Source: Rhizonema sp. PD37 (lineage in GTDB: Bacteria > Cyanobacteriota > Cyanobacteriia > Cyanobacteriales > Nostocaceae). Taken from it: a stretch of 37,869 nt of DNA. The stretch is taken from contig JAQYWO010000049.1 in the NCBI GenBank assembly GCA_029379215.1, positions 1-37,869 of the forward strand, given 5' to 3'. The notes under the pieces are model-generated. The model was not told the origin of the DNA. It did no database searches and saw only the letters and a program-made list of their open reading frames with translations. Shown here piece by piece: positions 1 through 8,712 of the stretch (position 1 is its first letter; every line of letters starts with the position of its first letter). Position numbers and translations under genes: made by a program.

Positions 1-158
1 TAGTAAGTGTTTTCTTTACTTTATTATTCAAAATGCCAGATTTCTGCTAGCATATTAGTTTTTCTTAAGTTAAATTTTAAATTGCTGAGTTATCCTACAA
101 AATCTTAGGTAAGCTTAGCACTTTGCCTTGTACTCTCTTTTTCAGTGGAACGCAACTC

Positions 159-1193
159 ATGTCAGGCAAAAAGCCGTTTTCTACTCCCAACGAACCTCCT
201 CTGATTCTTGTCGCTGATGATGATAAGACTACACGACTGCTGTTGCGTGAAGCTATGGAGAAACAAGGTTACCAAGTTGTCGAGGTAAGTGATGGTCAGC
301 AGTGTCTGGATGCTTATATTACTATTAAACCGCATCTCGTTTTGTTAGATGCTGTCATGCCCGTAATGGACGGTTTTACTTGCTGTCGGCGGATACTTCA
401 AATTACTAAAAATAATTTGGCACAAGCACTCGCGAACTTTGATACTGATTCTTACATGGGCAATACTGTCATCTCAAAGCTTTGGGAGCGGACTCCTATT
501 TTAATGATTACGAGTTTAAACGATCCAGAGTCGGTGAACCTTGCTTTTGATGTAGGAGCTAGTGATTACGTTACTAAACCAATTCACTGGGCAGTACTAC
601 GTCATCGGATACGACGCTTGCTGCAACAAGCACAACTTTATAAACAATTAGAAGCTACCAACCAAGCTTTGCAGCATCTTGCTAATATGGATGGTCTGAC
701 AGGAGTTGCTAATCGTCGCCGTTTTGATCAGTACCTGAACGTTCAGTGGCTGAATTTAATGAGCGATCGCTCGCCTCTGTCACTCATTTTATGCGATCTC
801 GATTTTTTTAAACTTTACAACGACAAATATGGTCATCCAGCTGGGGATATGTGTTTGCAAAAAGTGGCTGCTATTTTAAGTGGCAAGGCTCAAAAAAATC
901 AGGATTTAGTAGCGCGTTATGGTGGTGAAGAGTTTGCTGTGATTATGCCCGACACTCACGCTTCTGGTGCAGTTCATGTTGCTGCTTTAATGCAAGCCGG
1001 AGTTAGGGAACTAGAAATTGATCATATTCAATCCCTTGTTAGCAAACACGTTACCCTGAGTTTAGGAGTAGCAACTATCATCCCCAATACTGAATCTTCT
1101 TCGCCCATACGTTTAATTGAGGCTGCAGATAAGGCACTCTATCAAGCAAAAGCTGAAGGGCGCAATCGCATTATTCTTAAACAGTTGAGTTAG
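159..1193 (+). CDS. Receiver-GGDEF response regulator (probable diguanylate cyclase)
   Basis: Probably makes the second messenger c-di-GMP in response to a partner histidine kinase. The CheY-like receiver spans about residues 14-155, with an acidic pocket (DDD, 20-22), phospho-acceptor Asp64 in LLDAVMP and Lys140 in TKPI. About 25 extra residues (85-110) sit inside the receiver, between its alpha-3 and beta-4. The GGDEF domain follows at about 175-340, with the intact active-site signature GGEEF at 255-259. The inhibitory I-site position, usually RxxD, reads KNQD (246-249), so product inhibition may be weak. The ATG at 159 is preferred over an in-frame TTG at 123, because the 12 extra residues are not domain sequence. 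No kinase is adjacent. Family assignment is firm; the signal is unknown. Confidence 0.9.
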   Translation: MSGKKPFSTPNEPPLILVADDDKTTRLLLREAMEKQGYQVVEVSDGQQCLDAYITIKPHLVLLDAVMPVMDGFTCCRRILQITKNNLAQALANFDTDSYMGNTVISKLWERTPILMITSLNDPESVNLAFDVGASDYVTKPIHWAVLRHRIRRLLQQAQLYKQLEATNQALQHLANMDGLTGVANRRRFDQYLNVQWLNLMSDRSPLSLILCDLDFFKLYNDKYGHPAGDMCLQKVAAILSGKAQKNQDLVARYGGEEFAVIMPDTHASGAVHVAALMQAGVRELEIDHIQSLVSKHVTLSLGVATIIPNTESSSPIRLIEAADKALYQAKAEGRNRIILKQLS

Positions 1194-1353
1194 TACTTTG
1201 TAGCTATATAACCCATTTTACTTCTTCCCCCTTCAGGATAGCTGCCTTAAAGCCCGTTTTCGTGTTGATCTCCAAAATTAGACAAGAACCCAAATAACTT
1301 TACTGTACAACGAGTGCAGGTACTTCTCGAAAACAGGATAAACTAAATTCAAA

Positions 1354-1425
1354 AGCCGATGGCGGGATTTGAACCCGCGACCGCCCGATTACGAATCGGG
1401 TGCTCTACCACTGAGCCACATCGGC
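1354..1425 (-). tRNA. tRNA-Thr (anticodon CGU)
   Basis: The minus strand folds as a full cloverleaf. It has a 7-bp acceptor stem (GCCGATG with CATCGGC), a D arm GCTC/GAGC, and a 5-bp anticodon stem CCCGA/TCGGG with loop TTCGTAA, giving anticodon CGT for codon ACG. The variable loop is 5 nt and the T arm is GCGGG-TTCAAAT-CCCGC. CCA is not encoded. It lies between the GGDEF gene and the DUF3493 gene, opposite in direction to both. Confidence 0.96.
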
Positions 1426-1450
1426 ATCATACAATCTAATATTATAAATT

Positions 1451-1717
1451 GTGATTGAACAAAATAACAAAAATCGACATAAATCTCAACAATATGCTCG
1501 TTTGAAAGCAGAAGCAGTGGCTCCATATAAAGGCTTACGTAAATTTATTTACGTTGCTTGCGGTGCTTCTGGCTTTATCGGCGCATTCATCTTTCTTTCT
1601 CAGTTACTTGCCGGACGCGATGTTAATAGCACTTTGCCTAACCTAGCTCTTCAACTTGGAGTAGTCGTTTTAATGATTTTTCTCTGGCGCTGGGAGCAGC
1701 GAAAAATTAAAAAGTAA
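1451..1717 (+). CDS. DUF3493 / LPA3-like small membrane protein
   Basis: An 88-residue protein with a basic hydrophilic N terminus (about 1-30), a central RKFIYVACGASGFIGAF segment forming the first membrane helix, a second helix at about 62-78 and a charged KxKK tail. This matches the cyanobacterial and plastid DUF3493 family. Plant LPA3 in that family is linked to photosystem II assembly, so a thylakoid role is likely by inference only. The start codon is GTG, about 25 nt beyond the divergent tRNA-Thr gene. The stop codon lies inside the terminator shared with the convergent SLH gene. Confidence 0.75.
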   Translation: MIEQNNKNRHKSQQYARLKAEAVAPYKGLRKFIYVACGASGFIGAFIFLSQLLAGRDVNSTLPNLALQLGVVVLMIFLWRWEQRKIKK

Positions 1718-1755
1718 TGAGAAAAAGGGATTGAGACTTCCTCTCATTACTTTTT
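1709..1755. terminator. Bidirectional terminator between convergent genes
   Basis: A perfect 13-bp inverted repeat, AAAAAGTAATGAG at 1709-1721 and its complement at 1743-1755, separated by 21 nt. The outer A/T runs give a U-tract in either direction. It covers the stop codon of the DUF3493 gene and ends 15 nt before the stop of the convergent SLH gene. Confidence 0.75.
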
Positions 1756-1769
1756 ATCAGTGCGCGTTA

Positions 1770-3434
1770 TTAAGGAGTTTTCACCAAATAGGGAGACGAA
1801 ATAGCTTGAGCCCTACCTGCATTAACCATTGCCTGGTAAACGAAGGCAGCTACGTCTGCTCGAGTGGCCTGTTGATTGGGATTGAGTTGTTTGAGTGTAG
1901 GGTAGTTCACCACGAGTTGCCGTGAAGTTGCTGCTGCTACCGAATTAATCGCGTACTGTGGAATTTGGGAAGCATCGCTGTAAATTGAAAGGATACTCTG
2001 ATTGTTAGCATTTAAACCTAGACCATTAGCTAAGGAGACGAGTACTTGCACTCGTGGAATCTGCTGTTGTGGTTTAAACATACCGTCAGGATAACCGGAG
2101 ACAAAACCACCTTTGGAAGCAGATTGAATCACCTCATAAGCCCAAAAATTAGATTGCACATCAGGAAACTGTTTGTTTGCACTTTTTGCTTGAGGCTGAA
2201 AAGCTTTAGCGATAATGGCGGCAAATTGGGCACGAGTAACGGGTTCGTTAGGTTTAAAACTGCCATCAGGGAACCCAGCAATAATGTTCTTCGAGGCTAA
2301 GGCTTCGATATAAGTTTTTGCCCAGTAACCAGGAGGCAAATCTTTGAAAGCAACAGCTTCTCCTGGGAGTGGTTCAGCTTTAGCAAAGACAAAGTCTACT
2401 TGACCAAAGATGCGCTTGGCATCTATTTCATTACCAACAGCAAGAATCTTATTTGCCTTAGTAGAGTTGTTCAAATCGTAATGAGTATTTTTATTTATGA
2501 GATTGCCGCCAGGATTTTCATTAGTACCAAGATCAGGTTGAGCATTGACAGTTACAACTATGCCATCCTGTGTGTTGTTCTGAATAACATTCTTACGCAG
2601 TATTGGCTTAGCTGACTCAGAGATATAAATACCATCTTTATTTTGAACAATTTGGTTTTCTGCTACTAGAGGTGTGGAATTACCACCGAGAGCTAATCCA
2701 AAACCCGTATTCTGAAACAAGTTACTCCGAATTTCCCCAGAGGCAGATTTTGCTACAGAGATTCCGTTCCCTTTATTCTGAATAAAGACATTATTTTTGA
2801 TTTTCGGATTACCTGTACCCGTCACAAAAATACCATCTCGGATACTATTACTAAATGTACTATTTGTAATTGTGGGATTAGTTGATTCTATCCACACACC
2901 AGTACCACGATTCTCAGGATTAGTAACTGTTACTCCGGCGATACTGCTATCTTTATCCGCACGGATTGTCATATTTTGACGAGCAAAGGTGGGGCTGATA
3001 TAAACACCACTACCAGAAATTAATGTCGCCTGCCCTTTACTGGATTCATCACCGCGCAGCGTTACACCCGGTTTAATTTCGAGTGGGAATTGTTCCCCAC
3101 TATCTTTACTATAAGTACCAGGAGCCAGTTGAATAACTGTACCTTGTTGTGCTTGATTAAGAGCGTAGGTAATAGTTTTATAAGGAGTTGCTTCCGCATT
3201 TCCAGCACCAGAGCTATCTTGACCGCTTTGTGAGTTAACATAAATAACTGTTCCAGTTGCAGGAGCTTGCGCTGTGATTATCACACCAGCATTAACCTGA
3301 TGTGGTAATAGTGTTGAGACACCAGAAATTAGTAACAAAGCGAATAGTCCTGCTGGTGTGATAGCAGTGAGGCTACTGAAGGATAAATTACGAAAATTTT
3401 TCAGTTGTTGGAAGTCAAATCCCTGATGTTTCAT
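1770..3434 (-). CDS. Secreted DUF1565 beta-helix protein with SLH domains
   Basis: A 554-residue exported surface protein. A basic N terminus and hydrophobic stretch (about 25-50) form a signal sequence. Residues about 65-130 match DUF1565, opening with VIYVNSQSGQDSSGAG. Residues about 130-340 are right-handed parallel beta-helix (pectate-lyase-like) coils rich in N-N-x-I/V-x-x-N. About 365-545 holds SLH repeats with FKDLPPGYWAKTYIEAL, GFPDGSFKPNEPVTRAQFA and FPDVQSNFWAYEVI. SLH domains normally hold proteins to cell-wall polymer. The helix may bind or cleave polysaccharide, but no catalytic residues could be assigned. It stands alone, convergent with the DUF3493 gene. Confidence 0.85.
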   Translation of the reverse strand: MKHQGFDFQQLKNFRNLSFSSLTAITPAGLFALLLISGVSTLLPHQVNAGVIITAQAPATGTVIYVNSQSGQDSSGAGNAEATPYKTITYALNQAQQGTVIQLAPGTYSKDSGEQFPLEIKPGVTLRGDESSKGQATLISGSGVYISPTFARQNMTIRADKDSSIAGVTVTNPENRGTGVWIESTNPTITNSTFSNSIRDGIFVTGTGNPKIKNNVFIQNKGNGISVAKSASGEIRSNLFQNTGFGLALGGNSTPLVAENQIVQNKDGIYISESAKPILRKNVIQNNTQDGIVVTVNAQPDLGTNENPGGNLINKNTHYDLNNSTKANKILAVGNEIDAKRIFGQVDFVFAKAEPLPGEAVAFKDLPPGYWAKTYIEALASKNIIAGFPDGSFKPNEPVTRAQFAAIIAKAFQPQAKSANKQFPDVQSNFWAYEVIQSASKGGFVSGYPDGMFKPQQQIPRVQVLVSLANGLGLNANNQSILSIYSDASQIPQYAINSVAAATSRQLVVNYPTLKQLNPNQQATRADVAAFVYQAMVNAGRAQAISSPYLVKTP

Positions 3435-4117
3435 CTTGATCTACGACCGTGAAGTGCTTGCTGTATTCAATTACGTTTAATAAAGTGCAAGATCAGTCAA
3501 ATATTTTTAAACTTATCCATCTTCAGAAGGAGGCGGATTTCTTGTGAATAGTTAGTAGATAGCACAAAATAATTAGCGGAAAAACAACCGAGCGTTTTGC
3601 ACTCTCTTGTCGTTTTACTATTCAATATTAAGAAAAACTATAACCCATGACCTACGCTTTGGCAGCTGGGTTCCCTTGGGGAAAGTTAAGGTTTATAAAT
3701 AGCGTTTGTCGCTCTCATAAAGAAGCAGTAAGGACTTAAGTCGGAAGAAGATTACGATAAGTAATTATATAGCAGTTGCCAGGTATATTAGGACATGAAT
3801 TAATTATAAAACACGGAAACCAAAGGACTTTCAAGCCTGCTCCCTGCTCCCTGCTATATTTTTGGGAAAAACATATCTTAAAAATTTACACACAAGCCGG
3901 AACTTTTACCTTTATATTCTTCGGCAAAAGCTCGCATGAATCAACATTTATGCAATTACATTCTTAAGATAGGTAAATGCATATACCGATTTATTTGATA
4001 AATTTTATTTTATAACACTAAGCGCAGAAATAAATCAAGCATTTGGAATTGCTTCTTGCCTAAAATCCAAGCATTTTTTATTTATAATTTTCAATTCCGC
4101 ATAGCGGGATTATTTAA
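3435..4117. other. Non-coding gap of 683 bp
   Basis: AT-rich, with no convincing gene. It holds the upstream region of the SLH gene, a low-complexity run of GCTCCCT repeats near 3838-3855, and one copy of a 19-bp hairpin repeat at its right end. A 63-codon plus-strand frame at 3776-3967 has no recognisable content. Confidence 0.6.
4086..4111. repeat. Interspersed hairpin repeat, copy 1
   Basis: A 19-nt stretch (4086-4104) is identical to 12851-12869. It begins a hairpin in which AATTCCGC (4093-4100) pairs with GCGGGATT (4104-4111) around the loop ATA, with one G-T pair. Both copies lie in intergenic DNA. Confidence 0.6.
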
Positions 4118-4315
4118 TTAATAAGCTAAAGTTTCTAAAGTTTCCCGCAAATATCGCTGTACTTGTTGTTCAAGTTCGATCTGTTGAATTTTAGTATCGC
4201 ATTCTAGAAGCCAACGTTGGAATCCAGAACTAGCTGAGATTACACATTGTAGATTATTCCAGATTTCGATGTTGCCAGAAAAATGGCGATCGCGAGAAGT
4301 TTGAGTGTGAGCCAT
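4118..4315 (-). CDS. Small conserved-looking protein downstream of infB
   Basis: A 65-residue soluble protein with no signal or membrane segment. The N terminus is polar. The middle (FQRWLLECDTKIQQIELEQQVQRYLRETLETL) reads as two amphipathic helices rich in Q, E and L. It follows infB by 84 nt on the same strand, so it may be the last gene of the rimP-nusA-ylxR-infB transcript. I do not recognise a named family. It could be a small cyanobacterial protein of unknown function linked to this operon. Confidence 0.6.
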   Translation of the reverse strand: MAHTQTSRDRHFSGNIEIWNNLQCVISASSGFQRWLLECDTKIQQIELEQQVQRYLRETLETLAY

Positions 4316-4399
4316 AGTTCCTTAGTCCTTAGTAAAGAATACTGAAAAGCTGCTAGTTGTTAGTTATAAGAACAACTAACAACCAACAGCTCATATTTT

Positions 4400-7300
4400 T
4401 CACTTCGTCATAGTGAGAGTACGGCGCTTGGTAACCATCTGATAGGCTTCGATGATGTCATTTTCTGCCCAATCATTAAATTTCTCAACGCCGATACCAC
4501 ATTCATATCCAGCGTTGACCTCACGCACATCTTCTTTCATACGCTTGAGGGAATCAAGCACACCTTCATAGATCACCTTACTACCGCGACGCACTCGCAG
4601 TTTACAGTTGCGTACCAGCTTGCCTGACTGAACATAGCAACCGGCAACAGCACCACGACCCACAGGGAAGACGGCACGTACTTCGGTTTGTCCGAGAGAT
4701 TCTTCGACCAGTTCTGGCTCCAGAAGACCTTCCAAAGCTCCTTGGATATCTTCTAAAAGTTTGTATATGATGTTGTATTCCCGGACATCTACTCCAGCTT
4801 CATCAGCGGCTTGTCTTGCTCCACTGGCGTAAGTTGTATTGAAACCAATAATGACAGCACCACTGGCTGCTGCCAAGTCGATATCTGTCTCAGTGATTTC
4901 TCCTGCAGCTGACAACAACATGCGGATTTGGACTTCGTTTTGCGGGATTTGTTTGAGCGATCCCACAATAGCTTCCACAGATCCTTGTACGTCTCCCTTT
5001 AAAATTAAGTTGAGTTCTTTCAACTCGCCTTCTTGAGCTTGAGCCGAGATCGTTGTCAGAGTTATACGTCCCTGCATCAAACGGGATTGACGTTGTTTGT
5101 CGGCGCGGTCGTTGGCGAGAGATCTTGCTTCTCTTTCGTTTTCAAATACCTCAAACTCATCACCTGCGGCTGGCACATCACTTAAACCCAGCACCTCAAC
5201 GGCAAAAGACGGAGTGGCAGCTTCTACCCTTTTGCCTCGATCATCTACCATTGCTCGGACTTTACCGAAAACGGAGCCAGCTAATAAGATATCGCCGACG
5301 TGTAGAGTCCCATTTTGAATTAGCAGAGTAGCAACTGCTCCTTTTGCCTTATCCAAATGAGCTTCTATCACTGTTCCTTTTGCTAAGCGATCTGGGTTGG
5401 CGTTGAGTTCTTCTACCTCTCCTACCAGCAAAATCATTTCTAGGAGCGTATCTAGGTTTTCACCCTTAATAGCGCTTACGGGAACCATAATGGTGTCACC
5501 GCCCCATTCTTCTGCTGTCAGACCGTACTGAGTCAACTCCTGCTTCACTCGCTCTGGCTGTGCCCCTTCCTTATCAATTTTGTTTATTGCTACGATAATT
5601 GGCACTTCTGCGGCTTGAGCGTGACTGATTGCTTCTATTGTCTGAGGTCTAACGCCATCATCTGCCGCGACGACCAAGATCGCAATATCTGTCACTCGCG
5701 CGCCCCTTGCCCGCATAGCTGTGAAGGCTTCGTGACCCGGTGTATCTAGAAATACAACTTGCTGAACTTTCCCACCGTGTTCTACATCTACATGGTAAGC
5801 ACCAATGTGTTGAGTGATACCTCCGGCTTCGCCAGCTGCAACCTTTGTTTTGCGAATTGAGTCAAGTAGGGTCGTTTTTCCGTGGTCTACGTGACCCATA
5901 ATTGTCACTACTGACGGACGACGCTGGAGGTTATCCATGTCTTCCACATCCAGCATTTCAGTGACTTTACGAGCTTCTGCTTCTGGTTCGGCAATTTCGA
6001 CTTCCACATCCAGTTCAGCTGCTATCTGAGTGATTGTGGGTATGTCCAAATTTTGGGTAATACTTACCGCCATGCCTTTGATAAACAGGATTTTCACAAT
6101 CTCTGTGTCGGCGATCACCAAAGCTTCAGCCAGTTCTTGCACTGTCATTGGACCTGTCATGACCACTTTTTCTGGACGCTCGCGTTTTTGTTGCTCGGGT
6201 TCGCGACGACGATTTTGTTCGCGCGAGAAAGACGTCTTTTTCCCTTTAGCTGTCGGCATAACAGCTGTAGCAGTGGCTGCCATAGCGGGTTTGGCTGACT
6301 TGGGTTTGGGAGGACGGGCAATTGACAGGCTAACTTGGACAGCAGTTGCCATGTCCAGTCCTTCCTCATCAAGTAAATCCTCTTCAAAATCATCTTCAAG
6401 TATTGGCTTAACCCGCTTGCCTTTGACTGCTCCCTTAGCTAGCTTACTTACCTCTTTTTCGTCAATTATTTCCTCTTCTTGCTGCCACTTTTTCCCTGAC
6501 TTTGCCGGACGGGGAGGAGTTGGGCGCTTGAGTTCAAGAATATCGACTGGTACTGGTTCATCATCTTCATCCAGTATTTCTGCCTTAAGTGATGCTCCTG
6601 AAGCTGCTTTGCCTGGGCTTGCCGCAGATGGTGACGCACCCGCAGGATGAAACTCTGGACGTGCTGGTCTCGGTCTTGGTCCATCTCCAACTGGAGAAGG
6701 TGCTGATGGTCTATTTACTTTCTCTGGTCTAGATGGAGACGCAGTAGGGCGTGGAGCTTTTTGTGGTGGTGCCTGTGATGTCTCAGTGTTTATCGGTGCC
6801 TTGACCTTTGCCTTGACAATAGGTGTTTGGTCGCGATCGCGTTTGAGGATTGGTTTGCCACCACCTTGACTTTGTTGAGGCTCTGCTACCGTTACACCAT
6901 CTACATTTTCTCCGCCCGGTCTTGTCGGTGGAGCTACCAGTTGCGGTTTTTGGGGTTTTTCCTGTTTTGGTTTGCCCGCGACTTTTTCTGGTTTTTCTAC
7001 TGCTATCTGTTCTACTACTTCCGGAGTGGTAGTTGTTGAATCCGCGTCTGTAAAAGCCGATTCAAGCTGAGTCTCTGACTGATTCCGGGGAATAGGTCGA
7101 GAAGGGGTCGTCGGCTTCGTTGGTGAGACTGGTGTAGCGAAAGGGCGGGGGGGTGAAGGAGGAGAAACCTCAGAAGCCGCTCGGTTATTGTTAGCAACTG
7201 ACATATCTGGGCTATTGGCGGTGTGATTCCTCAAAGGTTTTGGTTTGCGAATCTCCAAAATTTGTTGTTTTTGCTTATTGGGTGCAGTAGGTCGATTGCG

Positions 7301-7540
7301 TTCGCCTAGCTGTGGTGGATTTGGTTTTTGGCTGTTTGTGCCATTATCCTTTTTCGACGTCATATCCGTCGCTGCGACTTTTTCTGCTTGAGTCCGAATG
7401 CGTTCTGCTTCGTCCTCGGTAATCGTGCTGCTATGACTTTTGACCGCAATATCGAGCTGGTCGCAAATTGCTAATAGCTCTTTGTTATCCAAATTCAATT
7501 CCTTTGATAATTCGTAGATTCTAACTTTGCCATTGTTCAT
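4400..7540 (-). CDS. infB: Translation initiation factor IF-2
   Basis: A GTPase that delivers initiator fMet-tRNA to the 30S subunit and promotes subunit joining. It has 1046 residues, long for the family because of a disordered Pro/Lys/Glu-rich linker (about 70-440). The N terminus ([22 protein letters not shown]) is the typical IF2_N helical subdomain, and a second IF2_N-like segment lies at about 463-515. The G domain has the P-loop GHVDHGKT near residue 547, then DTPGHEAF and NKID. Domains II to IV follow, ending in RRTLTMTK. It lies downstream of ylxR with a 444-nt gap that holds promoter-like sequence, so it may also be transcribed separately. Confidence 0.98.
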   Translation of the reverse strand: MNNGKVRIYELSKELNLDNKELLAICDQLDIAVKSHSSTITEDEAERIRTQAEKVAATDMTSKKDNGTNSQKPNPPQLGERNRPTAPNKQKQQILEIRKPKPLRNHTANSPDMSVANNNRAASEVSPPSPPRPFATPVSPTKPTTPSRPIPRNQSETQLESAFTDADSTTTTPEVVEQIAVEKPEKVAGKPKQEKPQKPQLVAPPTRPGGENVDGVTVAEPQQSQGGGKPILKRDRDQTPIVKAKVKAPINTETSQAPPQKAPRPTASPSRPEKVNRPSAPSPVGDGPRPRPARPEFHPAGASPSAASPGKAASGASLKAEILDEDDEPVPVDILELKRPTPPRPAKSGKKWQQEEEIIDEKEVSKLAKGAVKGKRVKPILEDDFEEDLLDEEGLDMATAVQVSLSIARPPKPKSAKPAMAATATAVMPTAKGKKTSFSREQNRRREPEQQKRERPEKVVMTGPMTVQELAEALVIADTEIVKILFIKGMAVSITQNLDIPTITQIAAELDVEVEIAEPEAEARKVTEMLDVEDMDNLQRRPSVVTIMGHVDHGKTTLLDSIRKTKVAAGEAGGITQHIGAYHVDVEHGGKVQQVVFLDTPGHEAFTAMRARGARVTDIAILVVAADDGVRPQTIEAISHAQAAEVPIIVAINKIDKEGAQPERVKQELTQYGLTAEEWGGDTIMVPVSAIKGENLDTLLEMILLVGEVEELNANPDRLAKGTVIEAHLDKAKGAVATLLIQNGTLHVGDILLAGSVFGKVRAMVDDRGKRVEAATPSFAVEVLGLSDVPAAGDEFEVFENEREARSLANDRADKQRQSRLMQGRITLTTISAQAQEGELKELNLILKGDVQGSVEAIVGSLKQIPQNEVQIRMLLSAAGEITETDIDLAAASGAVIIGFNTTYASGARQAADEAGVDVREYNIIYKLLEDIQGALEGLLEPELVEESLGQTEVRAVFPVGRGAVAGCYVQSGKLVRNCKLRVRRGSKVIYEGVLDSLKRMKEDVREVNAGYECGIGVEKFNDWAENDIIEAYQMVTKRRTLTMTK

Positions 7541-7984
7541 CCACTCTTCCCCTTTAATTTACAGTTTTAACGGATGGTTGCCTGGTTTGCGACATCTCCA
7601 TCCTTTGATGACTGTGTTTAGATTGCCGTTCTGATTTTGCCGGTGCCTCCAAGGAAAGAGAGATGTTTCGGTTTAATACTGGCGTTCCCATCAAAAATGA
7701 TAGGTGTCATCGGACTGGGCGCTGGCGCTACCAGGTTGTCATGCTGTACTTTTTTGTTTCGCTGATGAAGAAGTCTTCCACGACAGAATCGAGTAAAACT
7801 TTTTGGGAGTTTTGCTTTGCCCTTTAGTTTGGACTATGCTAACCATACCCTATTACTATTTTGGCATTATATAAGCGATTTTAGAGAGAGTCATGATAGC
7901 ACGATTGGTTCGGCTGTCAGCACAATTACTCTAGAAATTACCGCTATACAGTAGTTTTTACTAAATTTTATTTTTGAGATTTCC
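7541..7984 (-). other. 444-nt gap upstream of infB (probable promoter and leader)
   Basis: No gene is seen. On the minus strand it contains candidate promoters about 330-370 nt before infB, then a GC-richer leader near 7640-7745 with a small CTGG/CCAG hairpin. A leader this long could carry control of infB, but no known riboswitch was recognised. Confidence 0.5.
7893..7920 (-). promoter_or_regulatory. Candidate sigma-70-type promoter for infB
   Basis: On the minus strand, CTGACA (7920-7915) is followed after 16 nt by TATCAT (7898-7893). Each differs from consensus at one position. A second -10-like TATAAT lies further on, at 7871-7866, without a clear -35. Either would give an infB leader of more than 300 nt. 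Confidence 0.4.
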
Positions 7985-8326
7985 TTAAGGATCTGTATTG
8001 TGGTCGTTCTCTGGATGAGCCAGTACTACTTGCAGGATCTGGTTTTTAAAGACCGATGTTCCTCGCTTTGGCTCGGGCGTTGGCGATAGACGTTGCCACA
8101 GTGTTTGATACAGTGCTTCTGGCACTGATGCACGTAGCGATCGCCCAAGGCGATTTTTTTTCTGAGATGCACAGAGGCAACTCGCTTGTGGACAAATATA
8201 GGCGGAACGACCCATGCCCCGATCTAATTGTACCTGTCCTGAAGGAAACAGGCGGACAATTCGCCAAAACTCATCTTTCAATGCTACTTTGCGACATATC
8301 AGACAACGTCGATAATTTGGTTTCAT
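7985..8326 (-). CDS. ylxR: YlxR-family (DUF448) RNA-binding protein
   Basis: A 113-residue basic protein with the family hallmarks: the N-terminal RRCLICRK near residue 6, then FWRIVRL, and GMGRSAYICPQASCL with its glycine- and cysteine-containing turn. The YlxR fold binds RNA. In Firmicutes it is reported as an RNase P modulator (RnpM), which may not hold here. The place between nusA and infB is the classic one. The C-terminal 30 residues (TPEPKRGTSVFKNQ and after) are divergent and probably a flexible tail. Confidence 0.9.
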   Translation of the reverse strand: MKPNYRRCLICRKVALKDEFWRIVRLFPSGQVQLDRGMGRSAYICPQASCLCASQKKNRLGRSLRASVPEALYQTLWQRLSPTPEPKRGTSVFKNQILQVVLAHPENDHNTDP

Positions 8327-8712
8327 TTATCACCTCCAGGAGACAGGCGACAGGAGACAGGAGTCATAAGACAACAATTCAAGTGACCGAAGAAAGGCAG
8401 AGGGCAGAAGGGAAGAAATGTTGAAAAAGCTCTCTGCTACTTTCTTTCCAAGCCCATAACTTTAGTTACGGGGATTACATAGCTGCCCATAACTCATAGC
8501 AGCATAGCTGCCTTGCCGCCCTTGGCGGCGTGACATATGTCCGAAGCTAGTGGTTTCAAAAAGTAATAACTTGATGACATTTCACTCGTTTTAAGAACGT
8601 CATTTGCCCTGAGTACAGAAAACTCCCGCCAGCAATTCTAGTTGTTATCTCCTGACACCTGTATAATTTCTTCAGGAATACCTTTTTCTTCCTAAAACGA
8701 ATGCGGCAATCT
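8327..8712. other. Gap between nusA and ylxR with short tandem repeats
   Basis: 386 nt without a credible gene. It includes the heptamer array next to the ylxR start. The rest is ordinary intergenic sequence, with a GC-rich patch (GCCGCCCTTGGCGGC) near 8515-8529 that can form a small hairpin. Confidence 0.6.
8337..8363. repeat. Heptamer tandem repeat (STRR-like)
   Basis: About four tandem copies of the 7-mer ACAGGAG/ACAGGCG. Short tandemly repeated heptamers of this kind are a known feature of heterocystous cyanobacterial genomes. Confidence 0.75.

Noticed and set aside
3776..3967. 63-codon plus frame in the gap before the 65-aa gene
   Set aside because: Low-complexity, repeat-derived sequence (GCTCCCT runs), with no domain or ribosome site.
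6030..6650. 206-codon plus-strand frame opposite infB
   Set aside because: It mirrors the low-complexity linker of IF-2. The Ser-rich sequence is what antisense of Glu/Asp codons gives.
8337..8363. CRISPR-like short repeats
   Set aside because: Contiguous 7-mers without spacers; an ordinary heptamer array.
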